NCBI GenBank assembly: GCA_046290435.1
Contig: JBKAGO010000070.1
Coordinates: 1 to 64,000 of the forward strand
Direction: 5' to 3'
Source of the DNA: CAVQUE01 sp046290435
GTDB lineage: Bacteria > Actinomycetota > Acidimicrobiia > Acidimicrobiales > UBA8592
Length of the DNA stretch: 64,000 nt
A program made the position numbers and the translations under genes. Under the pieces are notes generated by a model, which made no database searches, was not told the origin of the DNA, and was given only the letters and a program-made list of their open reading frames with translations. Positions 56,739-64,000 of this stretch are shown piece by piece. How positions within the stretch are numbered: position 1 is the stretch's first letter; every line of letters starts with the position of its first letter.

Positions 56739-56811
56739 TGGTCGGGACCGGCGTCGATCCGGTGACCTACCGCTTTTCAGGCGGTCGCTCTGCCGACTGA
56801 GCTACCCGACC
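56739..56811 (-). tRNA. tRNA-Phe (GAA)
   Basis: The 73-nt cloverleaf is complete: acceptor GGTCGGG with CCCGACC, D-arm GCTC/GAGC, and anticodon stem ACCGC/GCGGT around loop CTGAAAA (anticodon GAA). The T-arm is ACCGG/CCGGT around ATCGACG, a slightly unusual T-loop. The discriminator base is A. CCA is not encoded. Confidence 0.95.
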
Positions 56812-56873
56812 GTGGATTGCCATCGGTTGGACCGACGACGGGCACGCCCTCCTCGAGGGTTGGCATACATCCG

Positions 56874-56948
56874 CGGTCCCGACGGGATTTGAACCCGCGA
56901 CCTCCGCCTTGACAGGGCGGCGTGCACTCCAAACTGCACCACGGGACC
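56874..56948 (-). tRNA. tRNA-Asp (GTC)
   Basis: The 75-nt cloverleaf has acceptor GGTCCCG with CGGGACC, anticodon stem CCGCC/GGCGG around loop CTGTCAA (anticodon GTC), a T-arm with GGGTTCAAATCCC, and discriminator G as expected for Asp. CCA is not encoded. It is transcribed toward tRNA-Phe, 62 bp away, probably as one transcript. Confidence 0.96.
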
Positions 56949-57163
56949 AACTCGACGGCAGGACCCGAGGGCCCGTGCCTATGCCGGCTCGATGAGCCGA
57001 GGCGCCACTCTACGCCATGGCGACGTCGACACCAATCTCGTTGCCGAATTCCTGTCGACGAGCCGCTCCGGTCGGCGCCGGAGGGCCGCCGGGGGGCATC
57101 CGGCGGCGGAGGCAGTCGACCGGGGCTGGTGCTGGTATCGTCAGCCCCGCCGTTTTCGAGCAC

Positions 57164-57236
57164 GCCCCGTTCGTCCAGCGGCCTAGGACGCCTGCCTTTC
57201 ACGCAGGTAACACGGGTTCGAATCCCGTACGGGGTA
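57164..57236 (+). tRNA. tRNA-Glu (TTC)
   Basis: The 73-nt cloverleaf has acceptor GCCCCGT with ACGGGGT (G-T wobble at the first pair), anticodon stem CCTGC/GCAGG around loop CTTTCAC (anticodon TTC), and a T-arm CGGGTTCGAATCCCG. CCA is not encoded. It is divergent from the tRNA-Asp/Phe pair. Confidence 0.96.
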
Positions 57237-57450
57237 CGAGGTCGATGCGCGCGTTCGGGTGCCGGTGCACCCTCGCCGTGTCCCGTCATGCCTCCGCTCC
57301 GCTGTGGGCGTTCGGGCCACGCAGGCCCTTGGCACTCCGCCGGCTCTCGGCCCTGCGTCCGACTCGTTTCCACCTCCCGTGGCGAGGCCCGATGCCTCCG
57401 CCCTTTTTCGCACCGGTCACGGGCTCTCGACGGGGCGTAGGCTCTGGCAC

Positions 57451-57903
57451 GTGGATCCTGTGGCGCGGGAACTGATCGAGCGGCTCGGGCTCGAGGCCCA
57501 TCCCGAGGGCGGTTGGTACATCGAGACGTGGCGGGCGCCGGCTTCGCCCGGCGAGCGTCCGGCCAGCACGGTCATCTCCTTTCTGTTGTGCTCCGGCGAG
57601 CGGTCGCACTGGCACCGCGTCGACGCCGACGAGATCTGGTGCCACCAGGCCGGGGCAACGCTGACCCTCTCGGTCGCCGAGGGCGGTGGGCCGATCGCCC
57701 ATCATCGCCTCGACGCCGGGGTCGGTCGGCCCGACGGGGCGACAGCGCAGGCAGTGCCCCACGCCGTCGTCCCGGCCGGTGCCTGGCAGGCTGCCGAGAC
57801 CACCGGCGCGTGGTCGCTCGTGACCTGCGTCGTCGCCCCGGGGTTCGACTTCGCAGGATTCGAACTCGCCCCACCCGGTTGGGAACCGGGCGCCCACCGT
57901 TGA
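57451..57903 (+). CDS. Cupin-fold DUF985 protein
   Basis: This 150-aa protein of the cupin_5/DUF985 family has LGLEAHPEGGWYIETWR at the start and SHWHRVDADEIWCHQAG as the cupin motif region, then WSLVTCVVAPGFDFAGFEL near the end. Members are small soluble proteins of unclear activity, possibly sugar-phosphate epimerase-like. The GTG at 57451 matches the family N-terminus. It lies 29 bp before plsY. Confidence 0.9.
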   Translation: MDPVARELIERLGLEAHPEGGWYIETWRAPASPGERPASTVISFLLCSGERSHWHRVDADEIWCHQAGATLTLSVAEGGGPIAHHRLDAGVGRPDGATAQAVPHAVVPAGAWQAAETTGAWSLVTCVVAPGFDFAGFELAPPGWEPGAHR

Positions 57904-57932
57904 GCGCCGGACGGCGAGTCCGCCCGTGCGGA

Positions 57933-58646
57933 ATGGCCGCACCCGCATCCGGGGTTCGGGCACCCGTGTCCGTTCCCCGCTCGATCGCCGCCGTCGGTGC
58001 CGCTTATCTGATCGGCACGCTGCCGTCGGCCGACATCGTCACCCGCCTCGCCACCAAGGGTCGCGTCGACATCCGCAGCGCCGGAACCGGCAATCCCGGC
58101 GCGGCGAACGTGGCCGGCGTCGTCGGCAAGAAGTGGGGCGCCGTCGTGATGGCCGCCGACGTGGCCAAGGGTCTCGTGGCCTGCCGGCTCGGTGGCCGCC
58201 TCGCCGGCGGGCCGGGCATGCATGTTGCCGGCCCCGTCGCTGTCGCCGGTCACTGCTATCCGGCCTGGGACGGTTTCGAAGGCGGAAAGGGCGTGGCCAC
58301 CAGCAGCGGTCAGGTGCTGGCGACGTTCCCCATCTACTTCCCGATCGATGCAGCCGTGGCCGCTGTCGTCTCCCGGCTCCCGATGCTGCGCCGCCGCGCC
58401 TTCGCCGCAACCGAGGTCGCCTCCGCCGCATGGGTCGCATCGGCGCTGCTGTGGTGGCGGTGCGGCCTGCCCAACCCCGCCGGCGCCGCGCCCGGGCCCG
58501 GGCTCGCCATCGCGGCGCTCGCCACCAGCGCGATCATCCGCGTGCGCTTCGAGCAGACCGAAGCGAAGGTCGAGGCCTGGCGCCGGCAACAGGATGCGGG
58601 CGACCAGCGCACCGAGCGCGACGCGAACGCGGGGGAGCGGGCGTGA
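57933..58646 (+). CDS. plsY: Acyl-phosphate:glycerol-3-phosphate acyltransferase PlsY
   Basis: PlsY is a membrane enzyme that makes lysophosphatidate from acyl-phosphate and glycerol-3-phosphate. The 237-aa protein carries the three PlsY motifs: GTLPSADIVTR, SAGTGNPGAANV and GHCYPAWDGFEGGKGVAT. Four or five membrane helices are visible. The start is the ATG at 57933 or the GTG at 57966, which lies closer to the first helix. Its stop overlaps the DegV-family gene (GTGA), which may supply the acyl-phosphate. The C-terminal tail of about 30 charged residues is longer than usual. Confidence 0.93.
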   Translation: MAAPASGVRAPVSVPRSIAAVGAAYLIGTLPSADIVTRLATKGRVDIRSAGTGNPGAANVAGVVGKKWGAVVMAADVAKGLVACRLGGRLAGGPGMHVAGPVAVAGHCYPAWDGFEGGKGVATSSGQVLATFPIYFPIDAAVAAVVSRLPMLRRRAFAATEVASAAWVASALLWWRCGLPNPAGAAPGPGLAIAALATSAIIRVRFEQTEAKVEAWRRQQDAGDQRTERDANAGERA

Positions 58647-59491
58647 TCGCCATCGTCACCGACTCGAGCGCCCAGCTCCCCGACACGCTCGCCGCCGAGC
58701 TCGGTGTCTCCCGGGTGCCCGTGCGCGTCACCGTCGACGGCACCGAGTACCGAGAAGGGGTCGACCTCGACCCCGACACCTTCTACGGATTCTGGGCCGA
58801 GGGCGCCCAGCCCACCATCACCACCTCGCAGCCTGCGCCCGGCGACTTCGTCGACTGCTACCGACGACTCGCCGCCGACGGCGCATCCGAGATCCTGTCG
58901 ATCCACGTCGGCCGCACCTGGTCCGGCACCTGCGACAGCGCCCGCATCGCCGCCCGCCAGGTCCACGTCCCCGTCACCGTGATCGACTCCGGCAGCCTCT
59001 CGTTCGGTGTGGCCTGCTGCGTCCGTGAGGCGGCCGAAGCGCTCGCCGCCGGCGCCGACCTCGTCGACGCGGCACGCGTCGTCGCCGCCGTCGCCCCCAC
59101 CATCTCGTCGGTCACCGTCATCGGTGCGCTCGACATCGCCCGAGCCGGCGGACGCTTCACGCTCGCCACCCCCGCACGCGACGGTGCCGCCGCACCCGTC
59201 ATCCGCATCACCGGCGACGAGACCGCCGTCGTCGGGTCCGGCACGACCGTCGACGAGCTGGCCGAGCTGATGGTGGCCACCATGACCGCCGACCCCGGGC
59301 CCCACCGCATGGCGCTGTGCGTCGCCGACGCCACCGCCGAACCGCTGCGCATGGCAGTGGACGACCGGCTCGGCGGGCATCCCGGCGTCGCCGACCTCGT
59401 CCGTTACCGCGTGGGCCCCAGCATCGGCGCCCACACCGGCCCCGGCACCGCCGGCGGCTTCTGGTACCCGGCACGCGAGTCCTGGATCTGA
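58643..59491 (+). CDS. DegV-family fatty-acid-binding protein (FakB-like)
   Basis: This 282-aa DegV protein starts at GTG with IAIVTDSSAQLP, has TTSQPAPGDF and SIHVGRTWSGTCDSAR (fatty-acid carboxylate binding region), and ends with HTGPGTAGGFWY. FakB proteins of this family hold a fatty acid while FakA phosphorylates it, yielding acyl-phosphate for PlsX/PlsY. Coupling to plsY by a 4-bp overlap supports that role here. No fakA is in the window. Confidence 0.92.
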   Translation: MIAIVTDSSAQLPDTLAAELGVSRVPVRVTVDGTEYREGVDLDPDTFYGFWAEGAQPTITTSQPAPGDFVDCYRRLAADGASEILSIHVGRTWSGTCDSARIAARQVHVPVTVIDSGSLSFGVACCVREAAEALAAGADLVDAARVVAAVAPTISSVTVIGALDIARAGGRFTLATPARDGAAAPVIRITGDETAVVGSGTTVDELAELMVATMTADPGPHRMALCVADATAEPLRMAVDDRLGGHPGVADLVRYRVGPSIGAHTGPGTAGGFWYPARESWI

Positions 59492-59569
59492 ACCCGTCGA
59501 CCCGAGGCGGAGGCGAGCGGCGAACGGGGGCGAACCGGGGGGAGAGGAACCATCGGGGGCTCGGCCGGA

Positions 59570-60025
59570 TCAGTCCTCGAGGGCGTCGACGATGATCGCC
59601 AGCATCTGGGTGAGCAGCTCGTAGCTGACCCACAGCGCCTTGTCGGGATCGTCGTCGGCGACGTCGCCGGGATCGAGGTCCTCGCTGACATCGAGCCGGG
59701 TGCCCAGCACCAGCCGCAGGCTGTTGACCGCCTGCATCCAGCCGATCAGCTGCTCCTCGGTGAACTCGCCGCCCTCTACGGTCGCCTCGACCGTGTCGAG
59801 CGCGTCGAGCTTGGCCGCCAACAACTGATCGCCGACGAGGTCGGCGTAGGCCGCATCGGCCTCGGCGTCGGCGGGGTAGGCGGTGGGGAACAGCCGGCGC
59901 AACAGCGGGCTCGAGCCGTCGAGCAGCAGGTCTCGGAGTTGGTCGACGAGGTTGGTCAGCATCGACTGCTGCCAACCGAGGACCTGCACCCGGTACGTGC
60001 CGGACCGGGTCGGGCGGATGATCAC
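59570..60025 (-). CDS. DUF2017 protein
   Basis: This 151-aa protein of the actinobacterial DUF2017 family is commonly found next to clpS. It has an acidic helical body (LLRRLFPTAYPADAEADAAYADL) and no catalytic motif. It begins at GTG, 1 bp after the clpS stop, so it is translated with clpS. A role in ClpS/Clp-mediated N-degron turnover is inferred only from this persistent pairing. Confidence 0.88.
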   Translation of the reverse strand: MIIRPTRSGTYRVQVLGWQQSMLTNLVDQLRDLLLDGSSPLLRRLFPTAYPADAEADAAYADLVGDQLLAAKLDALDTVEATVEGGEFTEEQLIGWMQAVNSLRLVLGTRLDVSEDLDPGDVADDDPDKALWVSYELLTQMLAIIVDALED

Positions 60026-60026
60026 G

Positions 60027-60323
60027 TCAGTCCTGCTGCATGGTGGCCCACAGGCCGTGCTCGTGGAGTCGGAACACGTCGAGCTCGCACTTCTCGCGGG
60101 TGCCCTCGGCGACCACGGCCCGGCCCTTGTGGTGGACGTCGAGCATCAGTTCGGTGGCCTTCGCCTTGCTGTAGCCGAAGAGCTTCTGGAAGACGAAGGT
60201 GACGTATCCCATCAGGTTGATGGGGTCGTTCCAGACCAGGACGATCCACGGGCGATCGGGGTCGGTCGTGGTCTCGTCGACGGGTTGGTCGAGTTCGGCT
60301 GGCGCAGTCATGGGCGACGCCAT
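60027..60323 (-). CDS. clpS: ATP-dependent Clp protease adaptor ClpS
   Basis: ClpS delivers proteins with destabilising N-terminal residues to Clp ATPases. The 98-aa protein has a flexible acidic N-terminus, then WIVLVWNDPINLMGYVTFVFQKLFGYS and MLDVHHKGRAVVAEG, which form the substrate pocket and the ATPase-binding surface (read in parts). The ATG at 60323 or at 60311 may be used. It starts 6 bp after the ctaA stop, giving the order ctaA-clpS-DUF2017. Confidence 0.95.
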   Translation of the reverse strand: MASPMTAPAELDQPVDETTTDPDRPWIVLVWNDPINLMGYVTFVFQKLFGYSKAKATELMLDVHHKGRAVVAEGTREKCELDVFRLHEHGLWATMQQD

Positions 60324-60329
60324 TGTGCC

Positions 60330-61409
60330 TCACCCGCTGGTGACGAGGTCCGACGGCCGGTCGTCGGGGTCGGCGTCGCCATTGCTCGAGGTGTCGTCGG
60401 CGGCCTCGATCCGCTCGTCCGGATCCGACGAATCCGGACGGGGCGACACGGGCAATGGCAGGCGCACGCCCATGTGCAGGCGCACCGCAGCGATCCAGAC
60501 GAGGGTGGCGCCCAGGATGTGGACGCCGACGAGCAGTTCGGGCACACCGGTGAAGTACTGGACGTAGCCCACTCCGGCCTGGGCCACGATGATGACGATC
60601 AACGCCTGCGCAGCATCGAAGACGTCCTGAGGCGCACGCTCGCGCTTGAGGCGCACCGCGAACCAGATCGTCGCGGCGAGGAAGATCATCACCGACAGCC
60701 CGTGCACCCGGGCGACATCGGGGACGTCGAACGGCAGCCGTTCGATCTCGAGCTCCTCGGGCGTGAGCAGGCTGATGTCGTAGCCCTTGGCCTCGAGGGC
60801 GGCCTTGGTCTGCTCGGATTCCGAACCGCTGTGGGGGCCCGAACCGGTGACGAACGTGCCCGAGACGAGGACCACCGAGGCGAGCAGGCTCAGCACCCGG
60901 ACGTGGCGCGTGATCGACGGCAGCTCGCGCGGGACCACCACCTCGTCGTCGGGCAGCCCGGCGCGGTGGTGGAGCACCATCGCGTTCCACACCAACACCA
61001 TCGACAACAGGAAGTGGCCCATCACCAGCGTCGGCGGCAGTCGTTCCTGCACCACCAGCGCCCCGAGGAGGATCTGCGCGATCACGCCGGCGACGAGGCC
61101 CCACGACCACCAGGTGAGGTCGCGCCGACGCGGCGTGCGCCACATCGACCCCAACACCGCTGCGATCACCGCGAGCGACACGAACCCGGTGATGACACGG
61201 TTGACGAACTCGACCATCGCATGGACGTTGTCGAGCTCGGCGACCAGCGAGCCCTCCTCGCAGGTCGGCCAGTCGCTACAGCCCAGGCCCGAGCCGCTGA
61301 GGCGCACCGACGCACCTGTGACGATGATGAACGACAACAGGATCAGCGAGGCGAGGGTGATGCGGCGGTAGCCGCGGGGGCTGATGCTCAGACGACGGCG
61401 GGCAGGCAC
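60330..61409 (-). CDS. ctaA: Heme A synthase CtaA (COX15 family)
   Basis: CtaA oxidises the C8 methyl of heme O to a formyl group, giving heme A for aa3-type oxidases. The 359-aa membrane protein has about eight helices and four histidine sites (VHAMVEF, VMGHFLL, VHGLSVM, GVHILGA). A cysteine pair lies in the first outer loop (GLGCSDWPTCEE). The C-terminus is an acidic cytosolic tail of about 45 residues. The start is GTG at 61409. It is divergent from ctaB across 152 bp that must hold both promoters. Confidence 0.95.
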   Translation of the reverse strand: MPARRRLSISPRGYRRITLASLILLSFIIVTGASVRLSGSGLGCSDWPTCEEGSLVAELDNVHAMVEFVNRVITGFVSLAVIAAVLGSMWRTPRRRDLTWWSWGLVAGVIAQILLGALVVQERLPPTLVMGHFLLSMVLVWNAMVLHHRAGLPDDEVVVPRELPSITRHVRVLSLLASVVLVSGTFVTGSGPHSGSESEQTKAALEAKGYDISLLTPEELEIERLPFDVPDVARVHGLSVMIFLAATIWFAVRLKRERAPQDVFDAAQALIVIIVAQAGVGYVQYFTGVPELLVGVHILGATLVWIAAVRLHMGVRLPLPVSPRPDSSDPDERIEAADDTSSNGDADPDDRPSDLVTSG

Positions 61410-61561
61410 CCCTCCAGTCCATCACGCGCGCCGCTCGAACGGCACGTCACCCGTCTCGACAGGGCACGGAACCCGCATTCGCGCTCACGGTGTGCCCGAA
61501 ACCCCGATGAATCGGTGCGACTGCTTTGTCCGGAGGTCCCGGTGCACCTACCCTCAGAGCC

Positions 61562-62455
<894 letters not shown>

Positions 62456-62464
<9 letters not shown>

Positions 62465-62483
62465 GCAACGGTTGGTGAGCAAC
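62456..62483 (+). repeat. 14-bp tandem duplication across the ctaB stop
   Basis: GGTTGGTGAGCAAC occurs twice head to tail (62456-62469 and 62470-62483). The first copy contains the ctaB TGA at 62462-62464. This is a small recent-looking duplication with no effect on the reading frame. Confidence 0.9.
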
Positions 62484-62692
62484 GTCCCCGAGGGCGCGGC
62501 CGTCCTCGTCGGTCGGCGCCCGCTCCTGCCTCAGGGCTCGCCAGCCCGCGGAATTCGATCACAGTTCGGCCCCGCCCGGATGCGCTGTGTACAGTCGGCA
62601 GCCGAGTTCCGCCTCGGCGGCCATTCGCCACGTACCATGTGGCGCGCCCCCTATTCGATCCAGCTCTCGACAACCGGCAGGGTCTGCACTCC

Positions 62693-64000
62693 ATGACAGT
62701 CACCGAGAATCGACCGACCACAGCAGCCGCCTCCGAGGACGCGGCCATCGTCGGCCCACCCCGTGAGTCCGGCCTGGCCGCTGCGCTCGCCACCACCGAC
62801 CACAAGGCCATCGCCAGGATGTACATCCTGCTGGGTCTCGCCGGCGGTCTGCTGGCGACGGTGCTGAGCATGCTGGTCGCGCTCGAACGCAGCGACATCT
62901 CCGGCATCGAGGTGTTCACCTGGGGCGCCGAGTCCCAGACCTTCTTCCAGGCCTGGAGCCTCGGTCGGACGTCGCTGCTGTTCTTCTGCGTCATGCCGCT
63001 GCTCATCGGCCTGGCGACCTACATCGTCCCGCTGCAGGTCGGTGCGCCGTCGATCGCATTCCCCCGGGCGGCAGCGGCAGCGTTCTGGACCTGGCTGCTG
63101 GCCATGGGCATCCACATCGCCACCGTGTTCGTCGACGGCGGCCTCGGTGTTCCCGAGAACACGAGCCAGGCCGCCCAGGGCTCCGATGTCGAGGCCGTCG
63201 AGCTCTCGTTGCTCAGCATCGGCATCGTCGCCATCGCCCTGATGCTCGCCACCGTCTGCATCCTCACCACGGTCATCGCGCAGCGCCCCGAGGGCATGAG
63301 CCTGTGGGACCTGCCGTTGTTCGCCTGGTCGATGCTGGTCGCAGGCGGCGTGTGGCTGTTGGCCCTGCCGGTCTGGCTCGCCAACCTGACCATCGTCTGG
63401 GTGGACTTCCGGGGCGCCGACGCCGTCCGCTACGGCCGGGTCGACGCCATCTGGGACCAGCTCGGTTGGCTCTTCTCCCAACCGATGGTCTTCGCGTTCG
63501 CCATACCGGTTCTCGGCATCGTGGGTGACATCGTCCCGGTCTCGGCCCGTCGCCGACAGGCCTCCTACGCGGTCATGCAGAGCGCCATCGCCGCGCTCGG
63601 TTTCCTCAGCTTCGGTGCCTTCGCCCAGCCGGTCTTCAATGCCGAGGTCTCCCAGCAGCCGCTCTTCGTGGTGATGAGCCTCCTGCTCGCAATTCCGGTG
63701 CTGGTGGTATTCGGCGGGCTCGCCGACACCCTCGCCAAGGGCAAGCCGCAGTTCTCGGCCCAGCTGGTGCTGGGGCTGTTCGCCATGGGCATGCTCCTCG
63801 CCGGGGCGGGCGCCGCGGCATTGCACGTGTCGGGTCCCGCCATCGGCGTCGTGCGTGAGTTCGACCAGGACTGGCTGGCCGAGGTCATCGATCCCCTCGA
63901 GGACCTGCTCGGCACCGTCATCGCATCGGGCGTGATGCAATACGCCCTGTTCGCAGCGGTCATCGGTGCGGTGGCCGGCCTCTACCACTGGGCCCCCAAG
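62693..64000 (+). CDS. Divergent cytochrome c oxidase subunit I-like protein lacking heme/copper ligands (3' truncated by window)
   Basis: The first 436 codons are visible and open to the window edge. Family marks of oxidase subunit I are clear: TTDHKAIARMYI (35-45), MPLLIGLATYIVPL (101-114), GAPSIAFPR (117-125) and YHWAPK (431-436). About ten helices are present. Yet the ligand sites are altered by manual alignment. The helix-II heme a His is Gly91 (SLGRT for MHGT), the CuB GHPEVY site is SQPMVF (262-267), the CuB His pair is AQP (311-313), and the a3/a ligand site AHFHY is GVMQY (413-417). It is probably a non-catalytic paralog. The ATG at 62693 has only a weak upstream GCAGGG. Confidence 0.85.
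   Translation, partial: MTVTENRPTTAAASEDAAIVGPPRESGLAAALATTDHKAIARMYILLGLAGGLLATVLSMLVALERSDISGIEVFTWGAESQTFFQAWSLGRTSLLFFCVMPLLIGLATYIVPLQVGAPSIAFPRAAAAAFWTWLLAMGIHIATVFVDGGLGVPENTSQAAQGSDVEAVELSLLSIGIVAIALMLATVCILTTVIAQRPEGMSLWDLPLFAWSMLVAGGVWLLALPVWLANLTIVWVDFRGADAVRYGRVDAIWDQLGWLFSQPMVFAFAIPVLGIVGDIVPVSARRRQASYAVMQSAIAALGFLSFGAFAQPVFNAEVSQQPLFVVMSLLLAIPVLVVFGGLADTLAKGKPQFSAQLVLGLFAMGMLLAGAGAAALHVSGPAIGVVREFDQDWLAEVIDPLEDLLGTVIASGVMQYALFAAVIGAVAGLYHWAPK

Noticed and set aside
62637..62696. Upstream ATG at 62637 as start of the CoxI-like gene
   Set aside because: It is in another frame and runs into a TGA at 62694.

Overview
The window is about 69% GC by eye and gene-dense, with short operons joined by 4-bp stop/start overlaps. 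Actinobacterial markers are present: an Sdh1-type sdhCAB operon, a clpS-DUF2017 pair, DUF4032, ctaA/ctaB back to back, and class I aconitase X. Together they suggest a high-GC actinobacterium, most likely of the class Acidimicrobiia. That placement is inference from gene content; no 16S rRNA is present. It appears to be a free-living aerobic heterotroph that uses amino acids and cyclic organic compounds.

Layout. 1-368: non-coding block with a 102-bp direct repeat. 369-4072: heterodimeric ABC exporter. 4248-5237: malate dehydrogenase, flanked by copies of a REP-like 28-mer. 5355-7526 (minus): lipid kinase, SCP2-like protein and Fpg-family glycosylase. 7648-9469: an unknown protein, then a DUF368 (PopT-type) transporter. 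9603-14264: P450, two alpha/beta hydrolases and aconitase X (two subunits). 14323-20287 (minus): livKHMGF branched-chain/amino-acid ABC importer. 20629-24781: PAS-AraC regulator divergent from bifunctional PutA. 24906-26093: Rieske oxygenase. 26163-29762 (minus): succinate dehydrogenase. 30005-32748: HD protein and a GH2-family protein. 32905-34764: PhoX phosphatase. 34897-37078: MoxR/ChlI-like ATPase and an atypical SDR. 37116-38892 (minus): YaaA and an agmatinase-family ureohydrolase. 39016-42638: Ser/Thr kinase with an extracellular propeller, and DUF4032. 42654-45704: esterase and a GT-C-like membrane protein. 45760-55508: catabolic island (CoA ligase, SnoaL-like proteins, SDR, molybdopterin enzyme, Rieske oxygenase, enoyl-CoA hydratase) with a methyltransferase. 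55551-56225: winged-helix regulator. 56739-57236: tRNA-Phe, tRNA-Asp, tRNA-Glu. 57451-59491: cupin, PlsY, DegV/FakB. 59570-61409 (minus): ctaA, clpS, DUF2017. 61562-64000: ctaB and a truncated CoxI-like gene.

How they fit. Aconitase X, the Liv importer, the AraC regulator and PutA are consecutive and could form a hydroxyproline/proline uptake and breakdown module feeding glutamate to the TCA cycle, where malate and succinate dehydrogenases also act. ctaA and ctaB make heme A for an aa3 oxidase. The gene after ctaB has the fold signature of oxidase subunit I, but the histidines that bind heme a, heme a3 and CuB are replaced at every position visible here. This apparent heme-copper oxidase pseudoenzyme is the most unusual item in the window. 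All residue numbers and alignments were made by hand.
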